Shown here: one piece after another, positions 45,521-54,287 of the stretch
Layout: every line of letters starts with the position of its first letter
Numbering within the stretch: position 1 is the first letter of the stretch
Assembly (NCBI RefSeq): GCF_014189455.1
Contig: NZ_CP050296.1
Coordinates: 1,240,001 to 1,304,000 of the forward strand
Reading direction: 5' to 3'
Origin: Mesorhizobium huakuii
Lineage (GTDB): Bacteria > Pseudomonadota > Alphaproteobacteria > Rhizobiales > Rhizobiaceae
DNA: 64,000 nucleotides
Made by a program: the position numbers and the translations under genes
Notes under the pieces: generated by a model
Told to the model about the DNA's origin: nothing
The model's database searches: none
What the model saw: only the letters and a program-made list of their open reading frames with translations

Positions 45521-45549
45521 AGGCGCGGCGATTTTCGTCGCGCCTTTTT
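45521..45549 (+). terminator. Intrinsic terminator of csp gene
   Basis: AGGCGCGGCGATTTTCGTCGCGCCTTTTT: a hairpin of GGCGCG-GCGA/TCGTCGCGCC type followed by T5. Confidence 0.75.
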
Positions 45550-45570
45550 CATGTCCTCGGCAAAGCAGAA

Positions 45571-45648
45571 ATGCATGTCGCAAAAAAGCGGATCCGGTTT
45601 TGGGTCGACGACGTGCATCATAACAAGGGCTTGACGCGCTTTAAGCGC
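45571..45648. repeat. Intergenic palindromic repeat, family C2
   Basis: ATGCATGTCG with mirrored CGACGTGCAT (45571-45618) around AAAAGCGGATCCGGTTTTGGG, then GCGCTTTAAGCGC (45636-45648). The same two-part order occurs at 46596-46677. Confidence 0.6.
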
Positions 45649-45751
45649 CCGCAAAACTTTCTCTTGCCGATGACGCTAAAATAAAGGACAAATTTCCTCT
45701 CGGGCATTTGCCGGCCCGAGACTGGAGTTTATGGGATCAAAGGAGCTTCCC

Positions 45752-45964
45752 ATGCCGCAGACCGGCACCGTCAAATTCTTCAACCATGCCAAAGGCTTCG
45801 GCTTCATCACGCCGGACGATGGCGCGAAGGATGTCTTCGTCCATATTTCGGCCGTGCAGGCGTCGGGTCTTCCCGGTCTCGAAGATGGGCAGAAAGTAAC
45901 GTTCGACACCGAGCCGGACAAGCGCGGCAAGGGACCCAAGGCCGTCAACCTGTCTGTCGGCTGA
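45752..45964 (+). CDS. Cold-shock protein (CspA family)
   Basis: A 70-residue cold-shock protein: [23 protein letters not shown]1 KGFGFITP and RNP2 [22 protein letters not shown] precedes the ATG at 45752; an upstream ATG at 45731 is rejected. It differs from the 45222 paralogue at few positions, mostly in the middle. The upstream gap contains repeat C2. Confidence 0.93.
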   Translation: MPQTGTVKFFNHAKGFGFITPDDGAKDVFVHISAVQASGLPGLEDGQKVTFDTEPDKRGKGPKAVNLSVG

Positions 45965-46152
45965 GCCGGCTTCATGCTGTCGGCCCGAGCAGGGCAGCCC
46001 AGCTCATTTCGAGCTTGGTTTTTGTCGCCTCTCTTGGATCGGCAGGTCGAAATCCGTTCAGCCTCCGTTCAGCCACGGTCGCATATTAGCCTTGGGTAAA
46101 GCCGGACCGCATCCCCTGCAAAACTGCACGGCCCGGTACGAAGGAGACCAAG

Positions 46153-46595
46153 ATGAACAGAATTTTCAAGACAGCCGTGCTGTCCGCCGCCGTGGCGGCC
46201 ACCATGCTGGTGGCCCTGCCCGCGCCAACGCCGATGAATGGCGCCATCACCGCCACCACGGCAACGGCGATGCCATTGCCGCCGGCGTGCTCGGCCTCGC
46301 CGCCGGCGCCCTGATCGGTGGCGCGCTGGCCAATGACCGGCCACCGCCTGACGCTAACCGCTACTACGATGACGGCTACTACAATGACGGTTACTACGAT
46401 CGTGACGTGCGGATCCGCCCGGCACCGGTCCGTCGCTACTATGCGGAGCCGCGGGTGGTCTATGCCGATCGCTATGCCGAGCCGTGGACGCGCGACTGGT
46501 ACGAGTACTGCTCGGACCGCTACCGCACCTTCAACTCCCGCACCGGCACCTTCACCGGCAATGACGGCGAGCAGCATTTCTGCACCGCAAACTGA
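46153..46595 (+). CDS. BA14K-like exported protein, frameshifted
   Basis: The start at ATG 46153 (AAGGAGACCAAG) gives a signal peptide, MNRIFKTAVLSAAVAATMLV. The frame breaks at 46220-46226; adding one G (CCGCG to CCGCGG) restores LPAANADEWRHHRHHG. The mature protein has a Gly/Ala membrane-like segment (AGVLGLAAGALIGGALANDR), a Tyr/Asp-rich region and the BA14K-type C terminus YEYCSDRYRTFNSRTGTFTG ending in a Cys. BA14K of Brucella is an immunogenic, lectin-like protein. About 147 residues in all. A strong terminator follows at 46697-46729. Confidence 0.78.
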
Positions 46596-46677
46596 GTGCA
46601 TGTCGCCCAAAAGTGCGCAGCGGTTTTGGGATAACGACTTGCACCAAACAGAATTCTGAAGCGCTAAAGCGCTTCAG
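46596..46677. repeat. Intergenic palindromic repeat, family C2
   Basis: GTGCATGTCG with mirrored ACGACTTGCAC (46596-46644) around AAAAGTGCGCAGCGGTTTTGG, then a perfect ten-pair hairpin CTGAAGCGCT-AA-AGCGCTTCAG (46656-46677). It begins directly at the BA14K stop codon. It is related to 45571-45648. Confidence 0.6.
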
Positions 46678-46696
46678 AGCTTCCCTGCCCCAGAAC

Positions 46697-46729
46697 AAAA
46701 AGCGCTGACCGCAAGGCCAGCGCTTTTTT
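46697..46729 (+). terminator. Intrinsic terminator, possibly bidirectional
   Basis: AAAAAGCGCTG and CAGCGCTTTTT form an eleven-pair stem around ACCGCAAGGC, with T runs on both strands. It lies between the convergent BA14K-like and MBL genes. Confidence 0.8.
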
Positions 46730-46753
46730 GTTGTTGCCCGGGTGTGTCGAGAT

Positions 46754-47392
46754 TCAGGTCAGAAACGGATTGGTCCTGCGCTCCTCGCCAAAGCGGCCGC
46801 CAGGCCCGTGGCCGCAGATGAAGCCGATATCGTCGCCGAGCGGCAGCAGCTTGTCCTTGATCGAGGCGATCAGCGTCGCATGGTCACCGCCCGGCAGGTC
46901 GGTACGGCCGACAGAGCCACGGAACAGCACATCGCCGACATGAGCGAACTTGGCCGCGCGGTTGTAGTAGACGACGTGGCCGGGCGCGTGGCCAGGGCAA
47001 TGCAGCACCTCGAACACGTGGCCGCCGAACGACACGGTCTCGCCCTCGGTGAGGAACCGGTCGGGCACGCAGTTGCGCGCGCCGGCAATGTCGTAACGCC
47101 TGCCCTGGTTCTCCAGATTGTCGAGCAAGGACTTGTCGGCGGCATGCGGGCCGATGATGTCGATGCCAAGCGCCTCTTTCAGCTCCATGGCGCCGCCGGC
47201 ATGGTCGATATGGCCATGCGTGATCCAGATCGCTTCGGCCGTGATCGCATTGTCCTTCAGCACCGCCAGCACCTTATCGATGTCGCCGCCCGGATCGACG
47301 ACGACACCGTGCTTGTCGTCCATGTCGAACAGGATGGTGCAGTTCTGCTGGAACGGTGTGACCGGCACGATGCCGGCATTGAGCTGACCCAT
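46754..47392 (-). CDS. MBL-fold hydrolase, glyoxalase II-like
   Basis: A 212-residue YcbL/GloC-type metallo-beta-lactamase-fold protein. It has VVDPGGD (strand before metal site), ITHGHIDHAGGAMELKEALG (metal ligands), HCPGHAPGHVVYY, VGDVLFRGSVGRTDLPGGDH and ICGHGPGGRFGEERRTNPFL, the order seen in hydroxyacylglutathione hydrolases lacking the C-terminal helical domain. It may hydrolyse S-lactoylglutathione or other thioesters. Start at ATG 47392. Confidence 0.9.
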   Translation of the reverse strand: MGQLNAGIVPVTPFQQNCTILFDMDDKHGVVVDPGGDIDKVLAVLKDNAITAEAIWITHGHIDHAGGAMELKEALGIDIIGPHAADKSLLDNLENQGRRYDIAGARNCVPDRFLTEGETVSFGGHVFEVLHCPGHAPGHVVYYNRAAKFAHVGDVLFRGSVGRTDLPGGDHATLIASIKDKLLPLGDDIGFICGHGPGGRFGEERRTNPFLT

Positions 47393-47486
47393 GATCGTCC
47401 TTTCAATGTCTCGGCGTGATGTAGAGGTGTCGGCGAAAGGCGTCCACCCCTCGAAAGACGAACAGTCAGTCGCCCCAGAAACGGAA

Positions 47487-47508
47487 ATGGGCGGCCGAAG
47501 CCGCCCAT
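47487..47508 (-). terminator. Intrinsic terminator of small Gly-rich membrane protein gene
   Basis: On the minus strand ATGGGCGGC-TTCG-GCCGCCCAT followed by TTTCC. A UUCG tetraloop with nine pairs. Confidence 0.65.
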
Positions 47509-47533
47509 TTGAACAAGCCTGAAATCGTCAGGC

Positions 47534-47851
47534 TTACTTCTTCATGGCGCCCATGACCGCGCCGATGATGCCGGTCAGGATCGCGCCGCCGCCGGCGCCG
47601 CCAACGATGTTGTTGAGGTTGAGCGCACTGCCGAGACCGCTCGTCGCCGCCGCTGCCGCTGCCGGGTCGATCGTGCCGTGGCCGAGCAGGCTGCCGAGGA
47701 TCGCCGCGCCGCCGACGCCGCCAATGGCACCACCCAGGATCTTGGGAAGCTGACCCATCGCCGCGTTCTTGAGCGCAACACCGATCGCCTGACCACCGAT
47801 GACGCCTGTAATCACCTGAATAATGATCGGAAGAAGCGTGTTCATGTCCAT
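47534..47851 (-). CDS. Small Gly/Ala-rich hydrophobic protein of unknown function
   Basis: A 105-residue protein from ATG 47851 (GGAGGGAC upstream): MDMNTLLPIIIQVITGVIGG, then a Gly/Ala-rich sequence with PKILGGAIGGVGGAAILGSL and NNIVGGAGGGAILTGIIGAV. Three Gly-zipper-like hydrophobic stretches suggest a membrane-embedded or membrane-associated protein. No named family. Flanked by terminators, so monocistronic. Confidence 0.7.
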   Translation of the reverse strand: MDMNTLLPIIIQVITGVIGGQAIGVALKNAAMGQLPKILGGAIGGVGGAAILGSLLGHGTIDPAAAAAATSGLGSALNLNNIVGGAGGGAILTGIIGAVMGAMKK

Positions 47852-47946
47852 ATGATTAGTCCCTCCATAGCTGCCAGCCTCCCGGGCCGACACCATCATG
47901 AGACGCCGAATTGGATGAAAGTCAAATGCAGAAACGCTGAAATAAA

Positions 47947-47970
47947 AGGGGCGGCTCGAAAACCGCCCCT
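47947..47970 (-). terminator. Intrinsic terminator of ilvE
   Basis: On the minus strand AGGGGCGG-TTTTCGAG-CCGCCCCT followed by TTTATTT. Lies 27 bases after the ilvE stop. Confidence 0.75.
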
Positions 47971-47996
47971 GCTTGCGCGAAAAGCTGTGACTATCG

Positions 47997-48890
47997 TTAT
48001 TCTGCGGCGATCGCGTGCTTGGGCTGAACCGCGGCAGAATAGTCATTCATAAGGTTCTTGGCGATTTCACCGACCTCGAATCGGTAAGGGCCGATTTCCG
48101 ACACCGGCGTTACTTCCGCAGCCGTCCCGGTCAGGAAGCATTGCTCGAAGCCTTCGAGTTCTTCCGGCAGGATGGCGCGTTCGATGACTTCCAGGCCGCG
48201 ATCCCTGGCCAGCCCAATGACCGTGCGGCGGGTGATGCCGTCGAGGAAGCAGTCGGGCTTCGGCGTATGGATCTTGCCGTCCTTGACGAAGAAGATGTTG
48301 GCGCCGGTTGCTTCCGCGACCTGGCCGCGCCAGTCGAGCATCATGGCGTCGGCATAGCCTTTGGCTTCGGCGGCATGCTTGGACATGGTGCAGATCATGT
48401 AGAGGCCGGCGGCCTTCGACTTCGACGGCGCCGTGCGCGGGTCGGGCCGGCGCCACTCCGCGACATCGAGGCGGATGCCCTTCAGTTTCTGCGCCGGATC
48501 GAAATAGCTTGGCCACTGCCAGATGGCGATGGCGCAGTTGATGCGGTTGTTCTGCGCCGAGACGCCCATCTGCTCGCTGCCGCGCCAGGCGATCGGCCTG
48601 ACATAAGCGTCCTGGAAACCCTGCTTCTTCAACAGCGTGGTCGAGGCATCGTTGAGCTCGGCCACCGAATAGGGAATCTTGAAACCGAGCAGGCGCGCCG
48701 ATTCATGCAGGCGCTCGGTGTGCTCGTTGAGTTTGAAGATCTCGCCGCCATAGGCGCGCTCGCCCTCGAAGACCGCGCTGGCGTAGTGCAGACCGTGCGT
48801 CAGCACATGGATCTTGGCGTCGCCCCACGGGATGAACTCGCCATTCATCCAGATGAAGCCGTCCAGCTGATCGAAGGGAACGGATGCCAT
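47997..48890 (-). CDS. ilvE: Branched-chain amino acid aminotransferase
   Basis: PLP-dependent class IV aminotransferase making Leu, Ile and Val from their keto acids. The ATG at 48890 has GGAGGTTATC upstream and gives MASVPFDQLDGFIWMNGEFI. Visible motifs are HVLTHGLHYASAVFEGERAY, YVRPIAWRG and MLDWRGQVAEATGANIFFVK (the EATGAN signature), plus KAAGLYMICTMSKHAAEAKG, where the internal aldimine lysine is expected. 297 residues is a normal length. It is divergent from the petP-petR operon. Confidence 0.93.
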   Translation of the reverse strand: MASVPFDQLDGFIWMNGEFIPWGDAKIHVLTHGLHYASAVFEGERAYGGEIFKLNEHTERLHESARLLGFKIPYSVAELNDASTTLLKKQGFQDAYVRPIAWRGSEQMGVSAQNNRINCAIAIWQWPSYFDPAQKLKGIRLDVAEWRRPDPRTAPSKSKAAGLYMICTMSKHAAEAKGYADAMMLDWRGQVAEATGANIFFVKDGKIHTPKPDCFLDGITRRTVIGLARDRGLEVIERAILPEELEGFEQCFLTGTAAEVTPVSEIGPYRFEVGEIAKNLMNDYSAAVQPKHAIAAE

Positions 48891-49108
48891 GATAACCTCC
48901 CGCGGGCCGCGACCCGCATATCCTAGTGTCGTTGCGTGTTCTTTTTGGCCGCGCCAGGTGATTGGAGACGCCGGCCGGTGTTGCGAAGCGTAAGCGGATA
49001 ATGGCGCTCTGGCAAACTCAGGAAGTTCCGGAAAAACCGGCCTGCCTTGCCTTTTCGTTCGCAATCCGCCCAAAAGCTTGTCAAAAATTACCATTGCAGG
49101 GAAATTAC

Positions 49109-49123
49109 GTCAATAGTACTGAC
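49109..49123. promoter_or_regulatory. Inverted repeat upstream of MarR gene
   Basis: GTCA-ATAGTAC-TGAC is a symmetric dyad 25 bases before the MarR start. A likely MarR operator in the ilvE/petP gap. Confidence 0.45.
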
Positions 49124-49150
49124 ATAATCTCCTGTTCCCATGGAGAAATG

Positions 49151-49684
49151 ATGACGGATCGAAGCCCAGCTGCCGGAAAACCGATCAGGACCGCGATGTC
49201 AGTCGAGGACGGCATCGACTTCGCCATCATCGAGCTGTTTTTCTTCGCCTACCGCGACTTCACCTCCGATCCCGATCAGATCCTGGCCGATTACGGCTTC
49301 GGCCGCGCGCACCACCGGGTGCTGCATTTCGTCAACCGCCGGCCGGGCCTGACGGTTGCCGAATTGCTCGACGTGCTGAAGATCACCAAGCAGAGCCTGG
49401 CGCGCGTGCTCAAGCAACTGATCGACACCGACCATGTCGTGCAGTTGCAAGGCCCGCGCGACCGCCGGCAGCGGGAGCTCTATCCGACGGCGAAGGGCCG
49501 CGCGCTGGCGCTGGCCTTGGCACGGCCACAGTCGCGCCGCATCCGTGCTGCATTGGAAGATTGCGGCGCCACCGAACGGACCTTGGTGGAACGCTTCCTC
49601 GAAGCGATGGTTAATCCGGAACTGAGAGCTCAGATCGACGTTGGGTCCGCAAAAATGTCAGGGAAAAGCCATGGAGAGCACTGA
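49151..49684 (+). CDS. petP: MarR family regulator (PetP-like)
   Basis: Winged-helix MarR family protein of 177 residues. Start is ATG 49151 or the adjacent 49148, with GGAGAA just upstream; a 62-codon longer frame is rejected. The winged helix shows FVNRRPGLTVAELLDVLKIT then KQSLARVLKQLIDTDHVVQL and the wing GPRDRRQRELYPT. In Rhodobacter the petP-petR pair affects cytochrome bc1 genes and is the basis for the name. Here petP overlaps petR by 14 bases, and ilvE lies divergently. Its own control may use the dyad at 49109-49123. Confidence 0.85.
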   Translation: MTDRSPAAGKPIRTAMSVEDGIDFAIIELFFFAYRDFTSDPDQILADYGFGRAHHRVLHFVNRRPGLTVAELLDVLKITKQSLARVLKQLIDTDHVVQLQGPRDRRQRELYPTAKGRALALALARPQSRRIRAALEDCGATERTLVERFLEAMVNPELRAQIDVGSAKMSGKSHGEH

Positions 49685-50390
49685 GAGGGTCGATCAGGCG
49701 GTCGCACCGGACGACGACGCGCCGCATCTGCTTGTGGTCGACGACGACACCCGCATCCGCAATCTTCTCAAGCAGTATCTGACCGAGAACGGCTTTCGCG
49801 TCACCGTCGCCGGCAATGCCGGCGAGGCCAGGCGCAAGCTTGCCGGCCTCGACTTCGACCTGCTTGTGCTCGATGTCATGATGCCGGGCGAGACCGGCGT
49901 AGACCTCACCAAATCACTGCGGGCCGAAAAGAACGTGCCGATCCTGATGCTGACGGCGCTGTCGGAAACCGACAGCCGCATCTCGGGGCTCGAGGCCGGC
50001 GCGGATGATTACCTGCCCAAACCCTTCGACCCGCGCGAGCTGATCCTGCGCATCAACAACATCCTGCGCCGCGGCGGCCCGGCGACGACGCCCAAGGTCG
50101 AACAGTTGGTCTTCGGCCCCTACACGTTCCAGATCGCCAGGCGCGAGTTGAAGCGCGGCGGCGAGGCACTGAAGCTGACCGACCGCGAGCAGGAGATCCT
50201 GGCGATCTTTGCCGCACGGGCCGGCGAAACCATCCCGCGCCACGAACTGGTCGGTGACGATTCGGAAGTCGGCGAGCGCACCATCGACGTGCAGATCAAC
50301 CGGCTGCGCCGCAAGATCGAGCGCGATCCGTCCAACCCGGTCTGGCTGCAGACCGTGCGCGGTATTGGGTATCGGCTCAGCGTGGAATAG
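49671..50390 (+). CDS. petR: OmpR-family response regulator (PetR-like)
   Basis: Two-component response regulator of 239 residues. The receiver domain has the acidic pocket VVDDDTR, phospho-acceptor region DLLVLDVMMPGETGVDL and the lysine in DYLPKPFDPRELILR; the C-terminal winged helix has TDREQEILAIFAARAGETIP and ERTIDVQINRLRRKIERDPS. The start at 49671 lies inside petP. It is followed after 45 bases by its probable sensor kinase. The regulated genes are not visible here; PetR-like proteins in Rhizobiales are widely conserved. Confidence 0.93.
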   Translation: MESTERVDQAVAPDDDAPHLLVVDDDTRIRNLLKQYLTENGFRVTVAGNAGEARRKLAGLDFDLLVLDVMMPGETGVDLTKSLRAEKNVPILMLTALSETDSRISGLEAGADDYLPKPFDPRELILRINNILRRGGPATTPKVEQLVFGPYTFQIARRELKRGGEALKLTDREQEILAIFAARAGETIPRHELVGDDSEVGERTIDVQINRLRRKIERDPSNPVWLQTVRGIGYRLSVE

Positions 50391-50435
50391 AATACCGGCC
50401 GCGCCCGAATGGCCGCCGACGGATGAAAAGAGCCA

Positions 50436-51851
50436 ATGGCGACCACGGAACTGGAACAGCCGGGAAATGACGGCTTGAGCGCGCGCGCCACGCGAACGCT
50501 CAAGGCGGTGCCGCGCATCTGGAACCGGTTCTGGCGCCTCGTTTCGCTTTACATGCCCAAGCGGCTCTATGCGCGCTCGCTGATCATCGTCATCGCGCCG
50601 ATGATCCTTTTGCAATCGGTGGTCGCCTTCGTCTTCATGGAGCGCCACTGGGCAACGGTGACGCAGCGCCTGTCGCAGGCCACCGTGCGCGACATCGCCG
50701 CCATCATCGACCTGATCGAGACCTATCCGCACGACGCCGACTACGCCAACATCATCCGCATCGCCCAGGACCGCATGCAGCTGAAGGTCGATCTGCTGCC
50801 GCCCGATCCCTTGCCGCCGCCCGGTCCAAAACCGTTCTTCTCGATCCTCGACGACGTTCTCTCGTCAGAGATCACCCGCCAGATCAACCGGCCGTTCTGG
50901 ATCGACACCGTCGGCAATTCCAACATCGTCGAGGTGCGTGTCCAGCTCGAGAACAAGGTGTTGCGCGTCTTCGTGCGCCGCAGCCAGGCCTATGCCTCCA
51001 ACACCCACATCTTCCTGATCTGGATGGTCGGCACCTCGCTGGTGCTGCTGATGATCGCCATCCCCTTCCTGCGCAACCAGATCCGGCCGATCCTGACGCT
51101 CGCCGAGGCCGCAGAAAGCTTCGGCAAGGGCCGGCCGATGCCGCGCGATTTTCGCCCGCGCGGCGCCGAGGAGGTTCGCCGCGCCGGCTTTGCCTTCATC
51201 CAGATGCGCGAGCGCATCGAGCGCCAGATCGACCAGCGCACCGCCATGCTGACCGGTGTCAGCCATGATCTGAGAACTATCCTCACCCGCTTCAAGCTGC
51301 AGCTGGCACTGGCCGGCGGCAAGGCCGAGACCAAGGCGGCGCTCAACCAGGACATCGACGACATGCAGTCGATGTTGGAGGGTTATCTCGCCTTTGCCCG
51401 TGGCGAGGCCTCGGAGGATCCGGGACGTTTCGATCTCGAAGCCTATTTCCAAAAGCTCAACGACGAAGCTGCCTTGCGCAAATGCAAGCTGTCGACGACG
51501 CTTTCCGGCGATCCGACCGTGCATGTCAGGCCGAATGCTTTCGCCCGGCTGTTGTCCAACGTCATCGGCAACGCTTTCCGCTATGCCAAGACGGTGGAGG
51601 TCAGCGCCAATCACGGCCGTGGCTCGCTTGTAGTCACCATCGACGACAACGGTCCCGGCATCCCGGTGGACAGGCGCGAGGACGTGTTCAAGCCGTTCGT
51701 GCGGCTCGACGAGGCCCGCAACCTCGATGCCAGCGGCACCGGACTCGGCCTGTCGATTGCCCGCGACATCGCCCGCAGCCATGGCGGCGACATCACCCTC
51801 GACGACAGTCCGCTCGGCGGCCTGCGCGCCGTCATCAAGGTTCCGGCCTAG
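50436..51851 (+). CDS. Sensor histidine kinase, partner of PetR
   Basis: Membrane sensor kinase of 471 residues. Two helices (SLIIVIAPMILLQSVVAFVF and IFLIWMVGTSLVLLMIAIPF) frame a periplasmic domain of about 110 residues, followed by a HAMP linker, the phospho-acceptor HisKA motif TGVSHDLRTILTRFKLQLAL and an ATPase domain with AFARLLSNVIGNAFRYAKTV (N box), DDNGPGIP (G1) and GTGLGLSIARDI (G2). The layout resembles EnvZ. Directly downstream of petR, so it is the cognate kinase. The periplasmic stimulus is unknown. Repeat C follows its stop. Confidence 0.93.
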   Translation: MATTELEQPGNDGLSARATRTLKAVPRIWNRFWRLVSLYMPKRLYARSLIIVIAPMILLQSVVAFVFMERHWATVTQRLSQATVRDIAAIIDLIETYPHDADYANIIRIAQDRMQLKVDLLPPDPLPPPGPKPFFSILDDVLSSEITRQINRPFWIDTVGNSNIVEVRVQLENKVLRVFVRRSQAYASNTHIFLIWMVGTSLVLLMIAIPFLRNQIRPILTLAEAAESFGKGRPMPRDFRPRGAEEVRRAGFAFIQMRERIERQIDQRTAMLTGVSHDLRTILTRFKLQLALAGGKAETKAALNQDIDDMQSMLEGYLAFARGEASEDPGRFDLEAYFQKLNDEAALRKCKLSTTLSGDPTVHVRPNAFARLLSNVIGNAFRYAKTVEVSANHGRGSLVVTIDDNGPGIPVDRREDVFKPFVRLDEARNLDASGTGLGLSIARDIARSHGGDITLDDSPLGGLRAVIKVPA

Positions 51852-51854
51852 GCG

Positions 51855-51903
51855 GAGCATGATCCCGAAAAGTGGAAACCGGTTTTCGGACAAGATCATG
51901 CTC
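51855..51903. repeat. Intergenic palindromic repeat, family C
   Basis: GAGCATGATC (51855-51864) mirrored by GATCATGCTC (51894-51903) around CCGAAAAGTGGAAACCGGTTTTCGG. It starts three bases after the kinase stop. Related copy at 61692-61736. Confidence 0.7.
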
Positions 51904-52107
51904 CCAAAAAGGGCTGCTTCATCCGCTCGTCATGAAATCATGGTGAAGAGCGCGCATGAAACGCGCGACTACAGTTGATTCGGCCCAGCCGCCTCACTTC
52001 GACACCGTACCCGCCCGGGTGCGCTGGAGCGAAGCGCGGGCGGCCGGCTGGTCGCCGTTCCGGCATCGCCTCAAGGCAACCGTCGACCTTTCCAGCAAAG
52101 GGCCGCC

Positions 52108-53130
52108 ATGCGCATATTGATGGTCACCGACGCCTGGCGCCCGCAGGTCAACGGCGTCGTCCACACGCTGGAGCGGCTCACCGAAACGCTGAAATCCTTC
52201 GACGTCGCGGTGGATTTCCTGACCCCCAACATCTTCCGCACACTGCCTCTGCCGACCTACCCCGACATCAGGCTGGCGCTGACCACGCCCGGCCATGTCG
52301 CGCGCCTGATCGATGCCTACAAGACCGACCACGTCCACATCGTCACCGAAGGGCCGCTCGGCATCATGGCGCGGCGCTATTGCCGCAATGCCGGCAGGCC
52401 GTTCACCACCAGCTATCACACGCGCTTCCCCGAATATCTCAGCGCCCGCCTGCCGGTGCCGGAAAGCTGGGCCTATCGCTGGTTGCGCGATTTCCACAAT
52501 TCCGGCCAGGGCACGCTGGTCGCCACCCAGTCGCTCGCCGACGACCTTTCGGCGCGCGGCTTCAACAAGCTGCGGCCGTGGACGCGCGGCGTCGACACCG
52601 ATCATTTCCGCCCGGACAAGCGCAAGGACCTCGGCTTCCCCGGCCCAGTCTTCCTCTGCGTCGGCCGTGTCGCCATTGAAAAGAACCTCTCCGCCTTCCT
52701 CGACCTCGACCTGCCCGGCAGCAAGGTGATCGTCGGCGAAGGACCTGAACTCGCCAAATTGAAGGCAAGATATCCCAAGGCGCATTTCCTCGGTCACCGC
52801 CCCAATGACGAACTGGCCGAGATCTACGCCTCGGCCGATGTCTTCGTCTTTCCCAGCCGCACCGACACGTTCGGCAACGTCATCATCGAAGCGTTGGCCA
52901 GCGGCACGCCGGTCGCCGCCTATCCGGTGACCGGGCCGATCGACATTGTCGGCGACGGCTTTGGCGGGGCGGTCTCGAACGATCTGCGCGAGGCGTCACT
53001 CGCCGCCCTCAAGGTCGACCGCGGGCAGGCCAGAGAACGCGCCATGCGCTACAGCTGGAAGGCCTGTGCGGAAATGTTTCTCGACACGGTCGAGGAAGCG
53101 CTGGGGATGCCGCGGAGACTTGCCGCCTGA
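52108..53130 (+). CDS. Glycosyltransferase family 4-type protein
   Basis: GT-B glycosyltransferase of 340 residues. It begins MRILMVTDAWRPQVNGVVHT, the acceptor-domain motif with the flexible NGV loop, has EGPLGIMARRYCRNAGRPFT and TSYHTRFPEYLSARL in the N domain, and the donor domain with FLCVGRVAIEKNLSAFLDLD, SRTDTFGNVIIEALASGTPV and PIDIVGDGFGG. This is the pattern of bacterial diglycosyldiacylglycerol or mannosyl transferases that act at the membrane. Specific sugar is unknown. Nothing recognised precedes it except repeat C. Confidence 0.88.
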   Translation: MRILMVTDAWRPQVNGVVHTLERLTETLKSFDVAVDFLTPNIFRTLPLPTYPDIRLALTTPGHVARLIDAYKTDHVHIVTEGPLGIMARRYCRNAGRPFTTSYHTRFPEYLSARLPVPESWAYRWLRDFHNSGQGTLVATQSLADDLSARGFNKLRPWTRGVDTDHFRPDKRKDLGFPGPVFLCVGRVAIEKNLSAFLDLDLPGSKVIVGEGPELAKLKARYPKAHFLGHRPNDELAEIYASADVFVFPSRTDTFGNVIIEALASGTPVAAYPVTGPIDIVGDGFGGAVSNDLREASLAALKVDRGQARERAMRYSWKACAEMFLDTVEEALGMPRRLAA

Positions 53131-53307
53131 CGGCAGCAGTTGTGTGACCTCTTCAATGCCGCCACTCCTGCTTTTCCCTCAGAAAATCCGGAACTTCGGC
53201 AACTTGCCAATGCCTTTGGACAAGTCTTCCGCGTGAAGTTGTTGAGATGCACCGGGAGATCTTGCGCCGGTTAGCTTTGACCCCGCGAGCGCGCTCCTTG
53301 CGAGAGC

Positions 53308-54285
53308 TTGCGCGACAGTTCCTTGCGGTGCATTATTCCGCGTGTAGTTCCTGCGGGATTGACGTCGATTTCAACGCTGGACGAAGCGCCTGCCGTATCG
53401 CCGAAGCGTCGCGTCTTGCGCATCAGCAAGACCGTTGCGAGGGTGCTGGGCTATTGCCGTGCGAATGCCTGGCCACTCTTTGTGGCCGCCTGGTTTCCCT
53501 GCTTTCTGACGACGCTCTGCCTGACGGCGCTTGCCCTCGTTCTTTTTGCCGAGGGGCAGGCGCCCGCCTGGCTTCTCTGGCTTCTATCGCGAGGCTTTGA
53601 GCCCTGGACGTGGCTTTCTCCGATTGTTGCCGCGCCGTTCTCGGCGATGGTCTTTGCATTCGTTCTCGACCGCATGGCAAACGCGCCCGAGCCTGGCCGC
53701 GTCGTTTTCCGGCGCGGCATAGAAAGCGTCAAACACTTCGCTATCCCTGGCCTGCGCTTCGAGCTCGGCCAGCGGATCCTCCTGGCTGCGTTGCTTCTCG
53801 CGGCCATCCAGCTTCTTTGCGGCTTTGCGGTCGCCGGCGAACACAGACTGCTTGTTGCCGGCCTGTTGGCCACGCATGACCTGCCGCTCGGCCCTGAGGA
53901 CATCGCGCCTTGGGCGTCGGCGATGGGCGTCTTCAACCTGTTCGCGGGTGGTTTGGTACTTGCCTGGACGTATCTGTTCGTCGGCGATTTTCTCTGGACG
54001 GGATCGTTCGATCCAATCGGCTGCTGGCGTGCGCTCGACGGCAATCATCTGCGTTTTGTCGCCATAATGTTCATCGTTCTCGCGATCGTTGCCATACTCA
54101 AATACGGGCTGATCCTGGCTGCAGGCTTGATCCTAATTCCCGCGGATGCCGCGTCGCCCTCCTTCTTGAGCCTTATGCTGATGCATTTCGCACTCGCCTG
54201 GCCGTTCGATGTTCTGCACCTCGTGCTCTCAGCCGCTACGGTCGGAACGATTCTCGGCGCGTTTCGGCCCCAGCCTGCTCGCTGA
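53308..54285 (+). CDS. Polytopic membrane protein of unknown function
   Basis: About 325 residues with six or so predicted membrane helices (for example FVAAWFPCFLTTLCLTALAL, WLSPIVAAPFSAMVFAFVLD, ILLAALLLAAIQLLCGFAVA, VAIMFIVLAIVAILKYGLIL). No catalytic motif is seen and the family is not recognised. The start is uncertain: TTG 53308 with GAGAGC upstream is the only candidate before the first helix, apart from another TTG at 53359. It ends two bases before the convergent csaA stop. Confidence 0.65.
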   Translation: MRDSSLRCIIPRVVPAGLTSISTLDEAPAVSPKRRVLRISKTVARVLGYCRANAWPLFVAAWFPCFLTTLCLTALALVLFAEGQAPAWLLWLLSRGFEPWTWLSPIVAAPFSAMVFAFVLDRMANAPEPGRVVFRRGIESVKHFAIPGLRFELGQRILLAALLLAAIQLLCGFAVAGEHRLLVAGLLATHDLPLGPEDIAPWASAMGVFNLFAGGLVLAWTYLFVGDFLWTGSFDPIGCWRALDGNHLRFVAIMFIVLAIVAILKYGLILAAGLILIPADAASPSFLSLMLMHFALAWPFDVLHLVLSAATVGTILGAFRPQPAR

Positions 54286-54287
54286 TC

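Noticed and set aside
51956..52120. 54-codon ORF overlapping the glycosyltransferase start
   Set aside because: Weak ribosome site, no recognisable domain and no support beyond being open.
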